Of a DNA stretch of 13,124 bases, positions 1 to 7,900 are shown in pieces. The stretch spans positions 1-13,124 of the forward strand of contig CAKVKI010000048.1 of assembly GCA_934754975.1 (NCBI GenBank), given 5' to 3'. The notes below the pieces were generated by a model. That model was not told the origin of the DNA. It did no database searches and saw nothing but the letters and a program-made list of their open reading frames with translations. A program made the translations under genes and the position numbers. The DNA comes from an uncultured Alistipes sp. GTDB taxonomy: Bacteria; Bacteroidota; Bacteroidia; Bacteroidales; Rikenellaceae. Within the stretch, counting starts at the first letter, position 1. The number at the start of each line of letters is the position of its first letter.

Positions 1-815
1 ACGAGATCTTCGCCGGAAAGTACCACACGGCTTTCCGCGGACGGGGCATGTCGTTTTCCGAAGTGAGGGAGTACCGCGCGGGCGACGACGTGCGCGACAT
101 CGACTGGAACGTGACGGCCCGGTCGCGCAAGCCCCACATCAAGATTTACGAAGAGGAGCGCGAACTGACGATGATGCTGCTCGTGGACGTCTCCGCATCG
201 CGCATGTTCGGATCGACGGACCGCCTGAAGAAGAACATCATCACCGAAATCGCCGCCGTGCTGGCCTTCTCGGCCGCGCAGAACAACGACAAGGTGGGCT
301 GCATCTTCTTCTCGGACAAGGTCGAGAAGTTCATCCCCCCGAAGAAGGGACGCAGCCATATCCTGATGATTATCCGCGAGCTGATCGGCTTCCGGCCCGA
401 ATCGACGGGCACGAAGCTTTCGGAGCCGGTGCGGTTCCTGACCAACGTCAACAAGAAGCGCTGCACGACCTTCATACTCTCGGACTTCATGGATTCGTCG
501 AAGGACAAGGCGGCGCTGGACGACGCGCTGAAGATCGCCGGGGGCAAGCACGACCTGGTGGGTATCCGCGTATACGATCCCCGCGAGGCGGAGCTGCCCG
601 ACGTGGGCATCGTCGAGCTGAAGGACGCCGAGAGCGGCCGCAAGGTATGGGTGGACACCTCGTCGCAGGCGGTGCGCAGGCACTATGCCCGGGTGTGGGA
701 GGACCGCAGCGCGGAGATCGACTCGACGCTCAAGCACAACCGCATCGACTCGGCGATGATCTCGACCGACGGCGATTATGTGGCCGAACTGTTAAAACTG
801 TTCAAACAGCGATGA
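1..815 (+). CDS. DUF58 domain protein of the bat operon, 5' truncated by window edge
   Basis: This is the C-terminal 270 residues of a DUF58 family protein; the reading frame is open from base 3. The ATG at 48 is an internal methionine, because the 15 codons before it (EIFAGKYHTAFRGRG) are ordinary DUF58 sequence, so the true start lies outside the window. The diagnostic block SEVREYRAGDDVRDIDWNVT is followed by a VWA-like fold opening with LLVDVSASRMFG, where D-V-S-A-S resembles a MIDAS start. DUF58 proteins usually sit beside MoxR AAA+ ATPases and VWA proteins; their exact biochemical role is not settled. No membrane segment is visible in this part, so it is probably cytoplasmic. The stop overlaps the next start (ATGA), which suggests translational coupling. 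A moxR gene is expected just upstream, but that is inference. Confidence 0.93.
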   Translation, partial: EIFAGKYHTAFRGRGMSFSEVREYRAGDDVRDIDWNVTARSRKPHIKIYEEERELTMMLLVDVSASRMFGSTDRLKKNIITEIAAVLAFSAAQNNDKVGCIFFSDKVEKFIPPKKGRSHILMIIRELIGFRPESTGTKLSEPVRFLTNVNKKRCTTFILSDFMDSSKDKAALDDALKIAGGKHDLVGIRVYDPREAELPDVGIVELKDAESGRKVWVDTSSQAVRRHYARVWEDRSAEIDSTLKHNRIDSAMISTDGDYVAELLKLFKQR

Positions 816-1792
816 AACGACTTTTTGCAATAGCACTGCTCCTTGCGGGCGCGGCCGTCCGGGCGCAGAACGCACCGACCGTTACGGCGCGCATCGAGCC
901 GGACAGCATCATGATCGGCGACCGGTTCGACCTGACGGTCGAGGTGGACAAGGACCTGGTGCAGGTGGTGCAGTTCCCGGAATTCGAAAACAAGGAGGGA
1001 AGTCCCCTCGAACTGGTCAAGGAGCATCCGATCGACACGCTCGAACGCGACGGACGCCACCTCAGGCTGCGCAAGCGCTATACGCTGGCGGCTTTCGAGG
1101 AGGGCAAATGGAACCTCGGCCTGCCGGCCGTGCTGTACGCCGACAAGAACATCGTCGATACGCTCCGGGCGCGCGATTCGCTCTACCTGGAGGTGGCTAC
1201 GTTCCAGATAGACTCGACATCGCAGTCGATTTACGACCTGAAGCCCCAGTGGAACCTGCCGTTCCGTTTTGCGGAGATCAGCGGCTATGCCAAATGGGGC
1301 GTATTGGCCCTGCTGATGCTGCTGGCGGCGCTCTATGCGCTCAAGCGTATTCTGGCCCGTTACGGCAAGGGATTGGGCGACCTGTTCAAACCCGCGCCGC
1401 CGCAGCCGCCCCATGTGGTGGCGATCAAGGCCCTCGAAGCGCTGCACAACCAGAAACTGTGGCAGAACGGCAGGCACAAGCAGTATTATTCGGGACTGAC
1501 GGATATCCTGCGCACCTACATCGCGGCGCGCTGGGGCGTGGGCGCCATGGAGATGACCTCCGACGAGATCATCGAGGCGATGCGCGCCGAAGAGCTGCCC
1601 GACAAGGCCCGGATGGACCTCACGGCGATCCTGCGCGACGCCGACCTGGTGAAATTCGCCAAGGCGACGCCCGAAGGCGAGCAGAACGAAGCCGACTACC
1701 TCAAGGCGTTCTATTTCGTCGAAGAGACCAAGCTCGTCATCGAAGAGGAGGAACCCGAACAACCGGACCCGATGCAAAACCAAAATGCGTAA
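812..1792 (+). CDS. BatD-like exported membrane protein with DUF4381-like C-terminal domain
   Basis: Predicted protein of 326 residues. I chose the ATG at 812 because it overlaps the preceding stop (ATGA) and begins a good signal peptide (MKRLFAIALLLAGAAVRAQ). A start at 647 in the same frame would run deep inside the DUF58 gene. Residues about 20-130 form a beta-rich domain resembling the N-terminal unit of BatD (IEPDSIMIGDRFDLTVEV). A membrane helix spans about 159-181, followed by a basic, proline-rich linker. Residues about 200-305 are a cytoplasmic helical domain of DUF4381 type (HVVAIKALEAL...YYSGLTDILRTYIAARWG). It probably bridges periplasmic and cytoplasmic parts of the MoxR/Bat assembly. 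It is much shorter than full BatD proteins, which have several such beta domains, so I do not name it batD. The acidic tail (EEEEPEQPDP) overlaps the start of batC. Confidence 0.85.
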   Translation: MKRLFAIALLLAGAAVRAQNAPTVTARIEPDSIMIGDRFDLTVEVDKDLVQVVQFPEFENKEGSPLELVKEHPIDTLERDGRHLRLRKRYTLAAFEEGKWNLGLPAVLYADKNIVDTLRARDSLYLEVATFQIDSTSQSIYDLKPQWNLPFRFAEISGYAKWGVLALLMLLAALYALKRILARYGKGLGDLFKPAPPQPPHVVAIKALEALHNQKLWQNGRHKQYYSGLTDILRTYIAARWGVGAMEMTSDEIIEAMRAEELPDKARMDLTAILRDADLVKFAKATPEGEQNEADYLKAFYFVEETKLVIEEEEPEQPDPMQNQNA

Positions 1793-2573
1793 CAAGATGT
1801 ACAGATTCCTATATATCGTATTTCTCTTTGCCGCCCTCGGAGCTTCGGCGCAAAACATGCCCGAGCGCAGCGAGGTGCGCCGCGGCAACCGGCAATACAA
1901 CAAGGGCAATTACGAGAAGAGCATCGAGCGTTACGAGCGGGCTTTGGAGGCCGCACCCGAATCGTTCGAAGCCCGTTACAACCTGGGAAACGCCCTCTAC
2001 AGGGCCGAGCGTTTCGACAAGGCGGAGCAGACCATGCGCCAGGCGGCGGCCGACACGCTGCGCACGGACGACGAGCGCGCCGAAGCATTCTACAACCTGG
2101 GAAACGCGCAGTTCAAACAGCAAAAATACAAGGAAGCGCTCGAAAGCTACAAGCAGTCGCTGCGGCTGAATCCTTCGGATCAGGAGGCCAAATACAATTA
2201 CGCCTACACCAAACGCATGATCGACGACGACAAGAACGGCGGCGGTGGCGGCGGAGACGACAAGAATCAGGACAAAGACCAGAACAAGGAGCAGCAACAG
2301 GGCGGTCAGGACCAGCAAAAGGGCGACCAGCAGAAGGACGACAAGGGGCAGGGAGACGACAAGGAGCAGCAGGGAGACCGGCAGCAGAACCCTTCGCAGC
2401 CCGACAAGGAGCAGGAGGGCGACCAGCAGGGCGAGCCGCAGCCCGTTCCGGCCGGTATTTCGCCGCAGGAACAGGAGCAGATGCTCGACGCCATTCAGGC
2501 GCAGGAAGACCGCACACAGGACAAGCTCAAGGAGAAACAGGGCGTCGTGGTGCGCGGATCGAAGAATTGGTAA
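1785..2573 (+). CDS. batC: BatC: TPR protein with acidic/glutamine-rich linker
   Basis: Predicted protein of 262 residues. The ATG at 1785 overlaps the previous stop by 8 nt and gives a basic n-region (MRNK) before the hydrophobic stretch YRFLYIVFLFAALGASA; an ATG at 1797 is a possible alternative start. After the signal peptide come about three tetratricopeptide repeats (roughly residues 29-131). They include the paired motifs ARYNLGNALYRAERFDKAEQ and AFYNLGNAQFKQQKYKEALE. Residues about 147-218 are a low-complexity linker of Gly, Asp, Lys and Gln that begins with a six-glycine run. The C-terminal segment EQEQMLDAIQAQEDRTQDKLKE is typical of BatC. TPR proteins of Bat operons are thought to be exported scaffolds for the VWA partners BatA and BatB. 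Its position before batA, rather than after batB as in the Bacteroides fragilis batA-E order, is unusual. Confidence 0.88.
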   Translation: MRNKMYRFLYIVFLFAALGASAQNMPERSEVRRGNRQYNKGNYEKSIERYERALEAAPESFEARYNLGNALYRAERFDKAEQTMRQAAADTLRTDDERAEAFYNLGNAQFKQQKYKEALESYKQSLRLNPSDQEAKYNYAYTKRMIDDDKNGGGGGGDDKNQDKDQNKEQQQGGQDQQKGDQQKDDKGQGDDKEQQGDRQQNPSQPDKEQEGDQQGEPQPVPAGISPQEQEQMLDAIQAQEDRTQDKLKEKQGVVVRGSKNW

Positions 2574-2585
2574 AAAAGAGGAACT

Positions 2586-3578
2586 ATGCATTTCGCATCA
2601 CCATATTATCTGTGGCTGTTGTCGGCGCTCGTGCCGATGATCGCCTACTACGTGTGGCGTACGCTGCAGGGCGGCGCGTCGATCCAGATTTCGAGCGTCG
2701 AAGGGGTCGTGCGCGCGCCGAAGACCGTGCGTTATTACCTGCGGCACCTGCCGTTCATACTGCGCCTGGCGGCGCTGGCCATGCTGATCGTGGCATTGGC
2801 GCGCCCGCAGGACGTCGAACGGCTTTCGCGCTCGAATACCGAGGGTATCGACATCATGCTGGCCATCGACGTTTCGGGGTCGATGCTGGCGCGGGACTTC
2901 AAGCCCGACCGCATCACGGCGGCCAAGGAGGTGGCCGGATCGTTCATCGCGGACCGTTACGGCGACCGCATCGGTCTGGTGGCCTTCGCGGGTGAAGCGT
3001 TTACGCAAAGCCCCCTGACGACGGATCAGGGGACGCTCCAGACGCTGCTGGCCCGTATCCGCAGCGGCCTGATCGAGGACGGCACGGCCATCGGCAACGG
3101 ACTGGCCACGGCGATAAACCGACTGCGCGAAAGCGAAGCCAAGTCGAAGGTAATCATCCTGCTGACCGACGGCGTGAACAACCGCGGCGAAATCGCACCC
3201 CTGACGGCGGCCGAAATCGCCAAGGCGCAGGGCATCCGCGTCTACACGATCGGCGTCGGCACCGAGGGCATGGCCCCCTACCCCGCCGTGGACATCTACG
3301 GCACGCCGACCGGGGGAACCGTCATGGCAAAGGTCGAGATAGACGAAAAAACGCTGAAGTCGATTGCCGAGCAGACAGGCGGACAATATTTCCGCGCCAC
3401 GGACAAAGCCAAGCTCAAGGCCATCTACGACCAGATCAATCAACTGGAAAAAAGCAAGGTAGAGGTTACGGAACACATCACCTACCACGAGCAGTTCCTG
3501 CTCTGGGTGTTGGCGGGCCTGGGACTGCTCATACTGGAATTCCTGTTCTCGAACCTGGTGCTGAAAAGAATACCGTAA
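2586..3578 (+). CDS. batA: BatA: membrane-anchored VWA (MIDAS) protein
   Basis: Protein of 330 residues. Two N-terminal membrane segments (about 5-23 and 55-72) precede a von Willebrand A domain, and a third segment (about 304-325) closes the protein. The topology is the usual Bat layout with the VWA domain held at the membrane. The metal-ion-dependent adhesion site is complete: D95-V-S97-G-S99, T167 in GTAIGNGL, and D195 in LLTDG. The domain should therefore bind a divalent metal and a protein partner. The motif ALARPQ just before the VWA domain is shared with BatB. AGAGGA lies three bases before the ATG, a rather close Shine-Dalgarno-like sequence. The gene follows batC after 12 nt and precedes batB by 13 nt, so it is co-transcribed with them. 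Bat proteins were linked to aerotolerance and stress resistance in Bacteroides fragilis; the molecular activity is still unclear. Confidence 0.93.
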   Translation: MHFASPYYLWLLSALVPMIAYYVWRTLQGGASIQISSVEGVVRAPKTVRYYLRHLPFILRLAALAMLIVALARPQDVERLSRSNTEGIDIMLAIDVSGSMLARDFKPDRITAAKEVAGSFIADRYGDRIGLVAFAGEAFTQSPLTTDQGTLQTLLARIRSGLIEDGTAIGNGLATAINRLRESEAKSKVIILLTDGVNNRGEIAPLTAAEIAKAQGIRVYTIGVGTEGMAPYPAVDIYGTPTGGTVMAKVEIDEKTLKSIAEQTGGQYFRATDKAKLKAIYDQINQLEKSKVEVTEHITYHEQFLLWVLAGLGLLILEFLFSNLVLKRIP

Positions 3579-3591
3579 AACGTAATTTGCC

Positions 3592-4614
3592 ATGTTTAGA
3601 TTCGCAAATCCGCAATATTTCTGGCTGCTGGCTGTCGTTCCGGCGCTGATCCTGCTCTTCTGGCTGGCGGCGCGCAACCGCCGCAGGCGGCTGGAGCGCT
3701 TCGGGCGCCTGCAGGTGCTGGAAGAGCTGATGCCCGAAGTTTCGACCGGGCGCGTGGCGCTCAAATTCATCCTCTTCTGCACGGCGGTCACACTGCTCAT
3801 ACTGGCGGCGGCACGCCCACAGTTCGGGTCGAAACTCCGCGAGGAGAAGACGCAGGGCGTCGAAATGATGCTGGCGGTAGACGTCTCGAACTCGATGCTG
3901 GCCGAAGATTTCGAACCCAACCGGCTGGAAAGGACCAAATACGCCATCAACAAGCTCTTCGACGGACTGCATCAGGACCGCGTGGGACTGATCGTCTTTG
4001 CCGGAGAGCCGAAGGTGCAGCTGCCGATCACCTCGGACTACCGCATGGCCAAGGCTTTCGCCAAGCGCATCGATCCGTCGCTGGCGCCGGTGCAGGGCAC
4101 GGCCATCGGCAAGGCGCTGTCGCAGGCGCTGATGTCGTTTTCGAGCGAAACCGAGGAGAACCACAGCCGTGTCATCATCCTCATCACCGACGGCGAGAAC
4201 CATGAGGACGACGCCCTGGCCGCTGCACGGCGCGCCGCGGAGATGGGCATACGGATTTACACCATCGGCATCGGTACGCCCGAAGGCGCCCCGATTCAGA
4301 TCGGCGGCGAATTCATCAAGGACGAGAAGGGCGACATGGTCGTTTCGAAGCTCAACGAAGAGATGCTGGCCCAGATCGCCGACATCACGGGCGGCGCCTA
4401 CGTCCGTTCGAGCAAGCAGTCGATCGGTCTCGACGAGATCGTAAAGAGCATCAACGAAATGGAGCAGAGCGAATTGTCGATGATGCGCTTCGAAGAGTTC
4501 AACGAACAGTACCAATACCTGCTGCTCGCGGCGCTCGCGCTGCTGTTGGCCGAATTCCTGCTGCTCGACCGCCGCAATCCGCTGCTGGCGCACCTCAATA
4601 TCTTCCGGGAATAA
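3592..4614 (+). CDS. batB: BatB: second membrane-anchored VWA protein, last gene of the operon
   Basis: Protein of 340 residues and a clear paralogue of the preceding BatA. Both share the order N-terminal helices (about 9-26 and 57-74), an ARPQ motif, a VWA domain, and a C-terminal helix (about 307-325). The MIDAS is complete but of the D-V-S-N-S form (D97, S99, S101), with T170 in GTAIGKAL and D200 in LITDGENHED. The D-x-S-N-S against D-x-S-G-S difference, plus the downstream NHEDD instead of NNRGE, separates BatB from BatA. The two probably pair and contact BatC in the periplasm. It ends with a short tail after the last helix. Only hairpins follow, so it closes this transcription unit. Confidence 0.92.
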   Translation: MFRFANPQYFWLLAVVPALILLFWLAARNRRRRLERFGRLQVLEELMPEVSTGRVALKFILFCTAVTLLILAAARPQFGSKLREEKTQGVEMMLAVDVSNSMLAEDFEPNRLERTKYAINKLFDGLHQDRVGLIVFAGEPKVQLPITSDYRMAKAFAKRIDPSLAPVQGTAIGKALSQALMSFSSETEENHSRVIILITDGENHEDDALAAARRAAEMGIRIYTIGIGTPEGAPIQIGGEFIKDEKGDMVVSKLNEEMLAQIADITGGAYVRSSKQSIGLDEIVKSINEMEQSELSMMRFEEFNEQYQYLLLAALALLLAEFLLLDRRNPLLAHLNIFRE

Positions 4615-4615
4615 T

Positions 4616-4636
4616 GCGCCCTCCGCCGGAGGGGCG
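4616..4636 (+). other. GC-rich imperfect hairpin directly after batB
   Basis: Immediately after the batB stop, CGCC/CTCC pairs with GGAG/GGCG around a three-base GCC loop, with one extra G bulged on the right arm. It is followed by GAAAG rather than a T-run, so alone it is not a good terminator. It may stabilise the 3' end of the bat mRNA ahead of the stronger hairpin at 4651. Confidence 0.4.
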
Positions 4637-4650
4637 AAAGACCGGAAACA

Positions 4651-4691
4651 AAACAGGAAAAGGAGACTCTGAGAGTCTCCTTTTCCTGTTT
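4651..4691 (+). terminator. Perfect 20-bp palindrome, probable (bidirectional) terminator of the bat operon
   Basis: The arms 4651-4670 and 4672-4691 are perfect reverse complements around one central G. The GC-richer core (GGAGACTC ... GAGTCTCC) is followed by TTTTCC on the + strand. It is preceded by GGAAAA, which reads as TTTTCC on the other strand. This suits an intrinsic terminator that works in both directions. It lies 36 nt after the batB stop and is the natural end of the operon. Confidence 0.75.
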
Positions 4692-4796
4692 ACAACACCC
4701 TGCTCCCCGACCGGAGAGAGGCAATAAAAGACAAGCCGGAGGGATATGCGGCACTCTTTGGCCGGAGAAGCCCGCGTGTCAATATATCATCATTAG

Positions 4797-4813
4797 TTGG
4801 TATAAAATACCAA
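4797..4813. promoter_or_regulatory. 7-bp inverted repeat, possible operator
   Basis: TTGGTAT and ATACCAA are perfect inverted arms around AAA. It lies about 130 nt upstream of the -7 box of the lipoprotein gene and has no T-run after it. An operator or a chance palindrome in AT-rich DNA are both possible; nothing else in the window repeats it. Confidence 0.3.
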
Positions 4814-4929
4814 TCAAAAACACTTACCATCACCTAATAAAGGGATAAGCCGCCCATTTCAGAAGGACATACTGGGCAATTTTAAACAAATAATTCGGTG
4901 AAAATAGAACAAAACAGCGTCAAAATTAT

Positions 4930-4937
4930 TATATTTG
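4930..4937 (+). promoter_or_regulatory. -7 box (TATATTTG) of the large lipoprotein gene
   Basis: TATATTTG matches the Bacteroidetes TAnnTTTG -7 element. It stands 46 nt before the ATG at 4984, which implies a leader of about 40 nt. No TTTG/TTG is found at the usual 19-21 nt upstream spacing (around 4905-4911), so the -33 part is weak or replaced by an activator site. Confidence 0.5.
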
Positions 4938-4983
4938 GACCGATCACTTTGTTCCACTTAACCAATTTCTTTAATTCCTTGCC

Positions 4984-7900
4984 ATGAAAAAAATTCTTCT
5001 GATGCTTGTGCCGCTACTGGCACTGATCGGATGTTCGTACGACGATACGGACATCCAAAAACGGCTGGACGACCTCGACGGCCAGCTCACCGAACTGCAG
5101 GCGCTCGTCAAGGCGCTCAACTCCGACGTCACGACGCTCAAGGAGCTTGTCGCCGGAAAACGGTTCATCTCGGACGTACAGCCCGGCGAAGACGGCGGCT
5201 ACGTCATTACGCTGGTCACCGCGGCCGGCGAGACCTCGACGATAACCATCAGCGACGGGAAAGACGGAACTTCGTCGGTCGTCGGCGTAAAGCAGGATTC
5301 GGACGGAATCTACTACTGGACGCTCAACGGCGAGTTCATCCTCGACAAAGGCAGTAAACTTCCCGTATCGGGCGTCACCCCCGAATTCAAGATCGAAAAC
5401 GGCCATTGGTGGATCTCCTACGACAAAGGCGCGACGTGGGCCGATTGCGGAAAGGCCCAGACGGACCAGAACCTGTTCAAGTCCGTCGCCACGAGCGAGG
5501 ACGGCAAGCTGGTTTACCTGACGCTGGCCGACGGGACGGTGCTGACGTTCGAACTGTACGTGCAGTTCGGCATCGCGTTCGACACGGCCTCGGCGACGAT
5601 CCGCGTGGGCGAGACGGCCGAAATCCCCTTCACGCTGACCGGAGCCGACGCCAAAACCGACATTCAGGCCCTCGCCGACGGCGCATGGAAGGCCGAAGTG
5701 AAACGCACGGACAACGAGGGCGGGACGATCGCCGTGACGGCTCCCGGCGACAGCTCGACCGGCAAGGTCATCGTACTGGTCAGCGACGGCGACGCCAAGA
5801 CGCTGATGCGCACGCTGACATTCGTGTCGGGCGTGCTGAACGTCTCGACCACCTCGAAGGAGGCGACGGCCGCAGGCGGTCCCGTAACGGTCGATGTGGA
5901 GACCGACCTGGATTATACAGTCTCGATTCCCGAAGCCGCAAAATCATGGATTACGCAGGTCGAAACGAGGGGGGGGGAAATCCGGACCGAAACCCTGACG
6001 TTTAACGTCGCGGCCAACACGGAAACTCAGTCCCGCAGCGCAGGCATCGAACTGACGGCGGGAGAGACGGTGATCGAAACCATTCTCATCTACCAGGACG
6101 CCTATTACGACCCGGCCCAGATGGTACTCAAGGTCGAAGCGAAGGAATACAGCAGCAGCGCCTACAACAACAAGGTTTACCTGCCCCTCTACGGCGCCGT
6201 GGACGTCACGATCAACTGGGGCGACGGCCAGAGCGAGCAGGTCGCAGCCACGATCTCGACCGCGGCCGCGATGGTGAACCACACCTACGCCGAATCCGGC
6301 GTCTATCACGTCACCATAAGCGGAACCGCGGAAAAACTCTACGGAAAGCTCACCAACAAAACAGTAGCCCCCGCCATCCTCGAAGTCAAACAGTGGGGTA
6401 AACTCGGCATGACGACGCTGGAGTACGCATTCTCCGGCAATACTTCGCTCGTAACCGTGCCCCTGCCCGAAGAGGGCGCTTTCGCCGCCGTCACCTCGGT
6501 CGAAAGCATGTTCTACAACTGTACGGCCTTGGAAAGCGTTCCCGAAGAGCTGCTGGCCGGCGCGACCGAAGTCACCTCGGTCGGTTCGATGTTCTACGGC
6601 TGCACGACGCTGAAAACCGTACCGGAAAGACTCTTCGAAAAGACGACAAAAGCCACCTCGGCATCCAGCCTGTTCAACGGCTGCAAGGCGCTGGAAAGCG
6701 TTCCGGCCGCACTGCTGGCCGACATGCCCGCCCTGACGGACGTGAAGAGCATCTTCAACAACTGCACCTCGCTCAAGACCATTCCCGAAACATTCTTCGC
6801 CAACCAGACGGAAGCGGACAGCTTCTCGTCGGGATTCTCGGGCTGTACGGCGCTCGAAACCCTGCCCGCAGAGCTGTTCAAAAACATGAAGAAAGTCTCC
6901 AATATCGCTTCGCTGTTCAAGGGGTGTACAAACCTCAAAACCATCCCGGCCGGGCTGTTCGACTCCTTTACGGAGGTCGTCAACATGACGAGCCTGTTCA
7001 GCGGCTGCAAAATGCTGGGGGACCTGCCCGACGACATCTTCAAGAACATGGGAAAGGCCAAGTCGGGCGGCTATCTCTACGAAGGATGCGTCAGGATGAC
7101 CGCATTCCCCTCGCTGAAAAACTGCGTCTCGCTGGAGGCCGTCCCGGCACTCTGGAAAGACTGCACGCAGCTGGAAACGGCGCCTTCGGACTATTTCCCG
7201 GAAAGTGTGAAGGGAGGCATATCGACCGCTTACATATTCAAGAACTGCACGGCGCTCAAGACCGTTCCTGCGGGGCTGTTCAAAGATTTCGAATCGGTCA
7301 CCACGATCAGCGAAATGTTCCTCAACTGCACTTCGCTGGAGTCGCTGCCCGCCGACATTTTCGACGGCATGAAGAAGATCAATTCGGCAGGCGCGGCATT
7401 CAGCGGCTGCACCGCCTTCACCGGCGAATCGCCCTACACGCTGGTGCAGGACGGCGACCGGCAGGTCAAGGTACACCTCTACGAACGCGCGAATTACCCG
7501 GACATCTTCGGCACCGACATCTTCAATACGGTCAGCAGGTACAAGGACACCTTCAAGAACTGCAAGCTGATGGCCGATTACGCCGACATTCCGATCGCAT
7601 GGGGCGGCGTCAGCGACGGCACGAAGGCCAAGCCGACGCTCACGCTGACGGCCGCGCCCACCCAAGGCAAGGAGTACTTCCAGCTGACGGGAACCGTCAA
7701 GAGTACGGAGATGAAATCGGGAAAGGTTCTCTGCACCACAAAAGCGCTGCTCCCGGAACTGCTCGAACAGATGGGGACTCTCGAAAAGGTGATGAACCGC
7801 TACGGAAACACCATCAGTGCGGCGGCTGTGACCCAGGCCAATTCGGAAACCGGGGCTACGTTCTATTTCAACGTCGATGCCGATACCGAATACATCTTCC

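Larger units (their letters stand above)
4615..4983. other. Intergenic region between batB and the large lipoprotein gene
   Basis: This stretch of 369 nt holds the two batB hairpins at its left end. From about 4780 onward it turns markedly AT-rich, unlike the flanking genes. The AT-rich half has a small inverted repeat at 4797 and a -7 promoter box at 4930. I see no convincing small ORF or RNA gene in it. Confidence 0.6.

Noticed and set aside
647..811. Upstream extension of the BatD-like gene
   Set aside because: This in-frame extension overlaps the DUF58 coding region and reads as low-quality Gly/Arg-rich sequence. The signal peptide begins at the ATG at 812.
2598..3953. Open frame of 451 codons on the - strand across batA and batB
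   Set aside because: Spans two well-recognised genes on the other strand and shows no recognisable protein motif.
1..4614. Reading the MoxR/VWA-type operon as an undescribed anti-phage system
   Set aside because: All five genes match the known Bat operon family, with intact MIDAS motifs and no nuclease, toxin or sensor domain. Defence is not supported by anything in the sequence.
6430..7440. Regular spacing of about 81 bp as a possible CRISPR array or minisatellite
   Set aside because: The periodicity is at protein level only. DNA units differ strongly, there are no identical direct repeats, and the frame stays open throughout.
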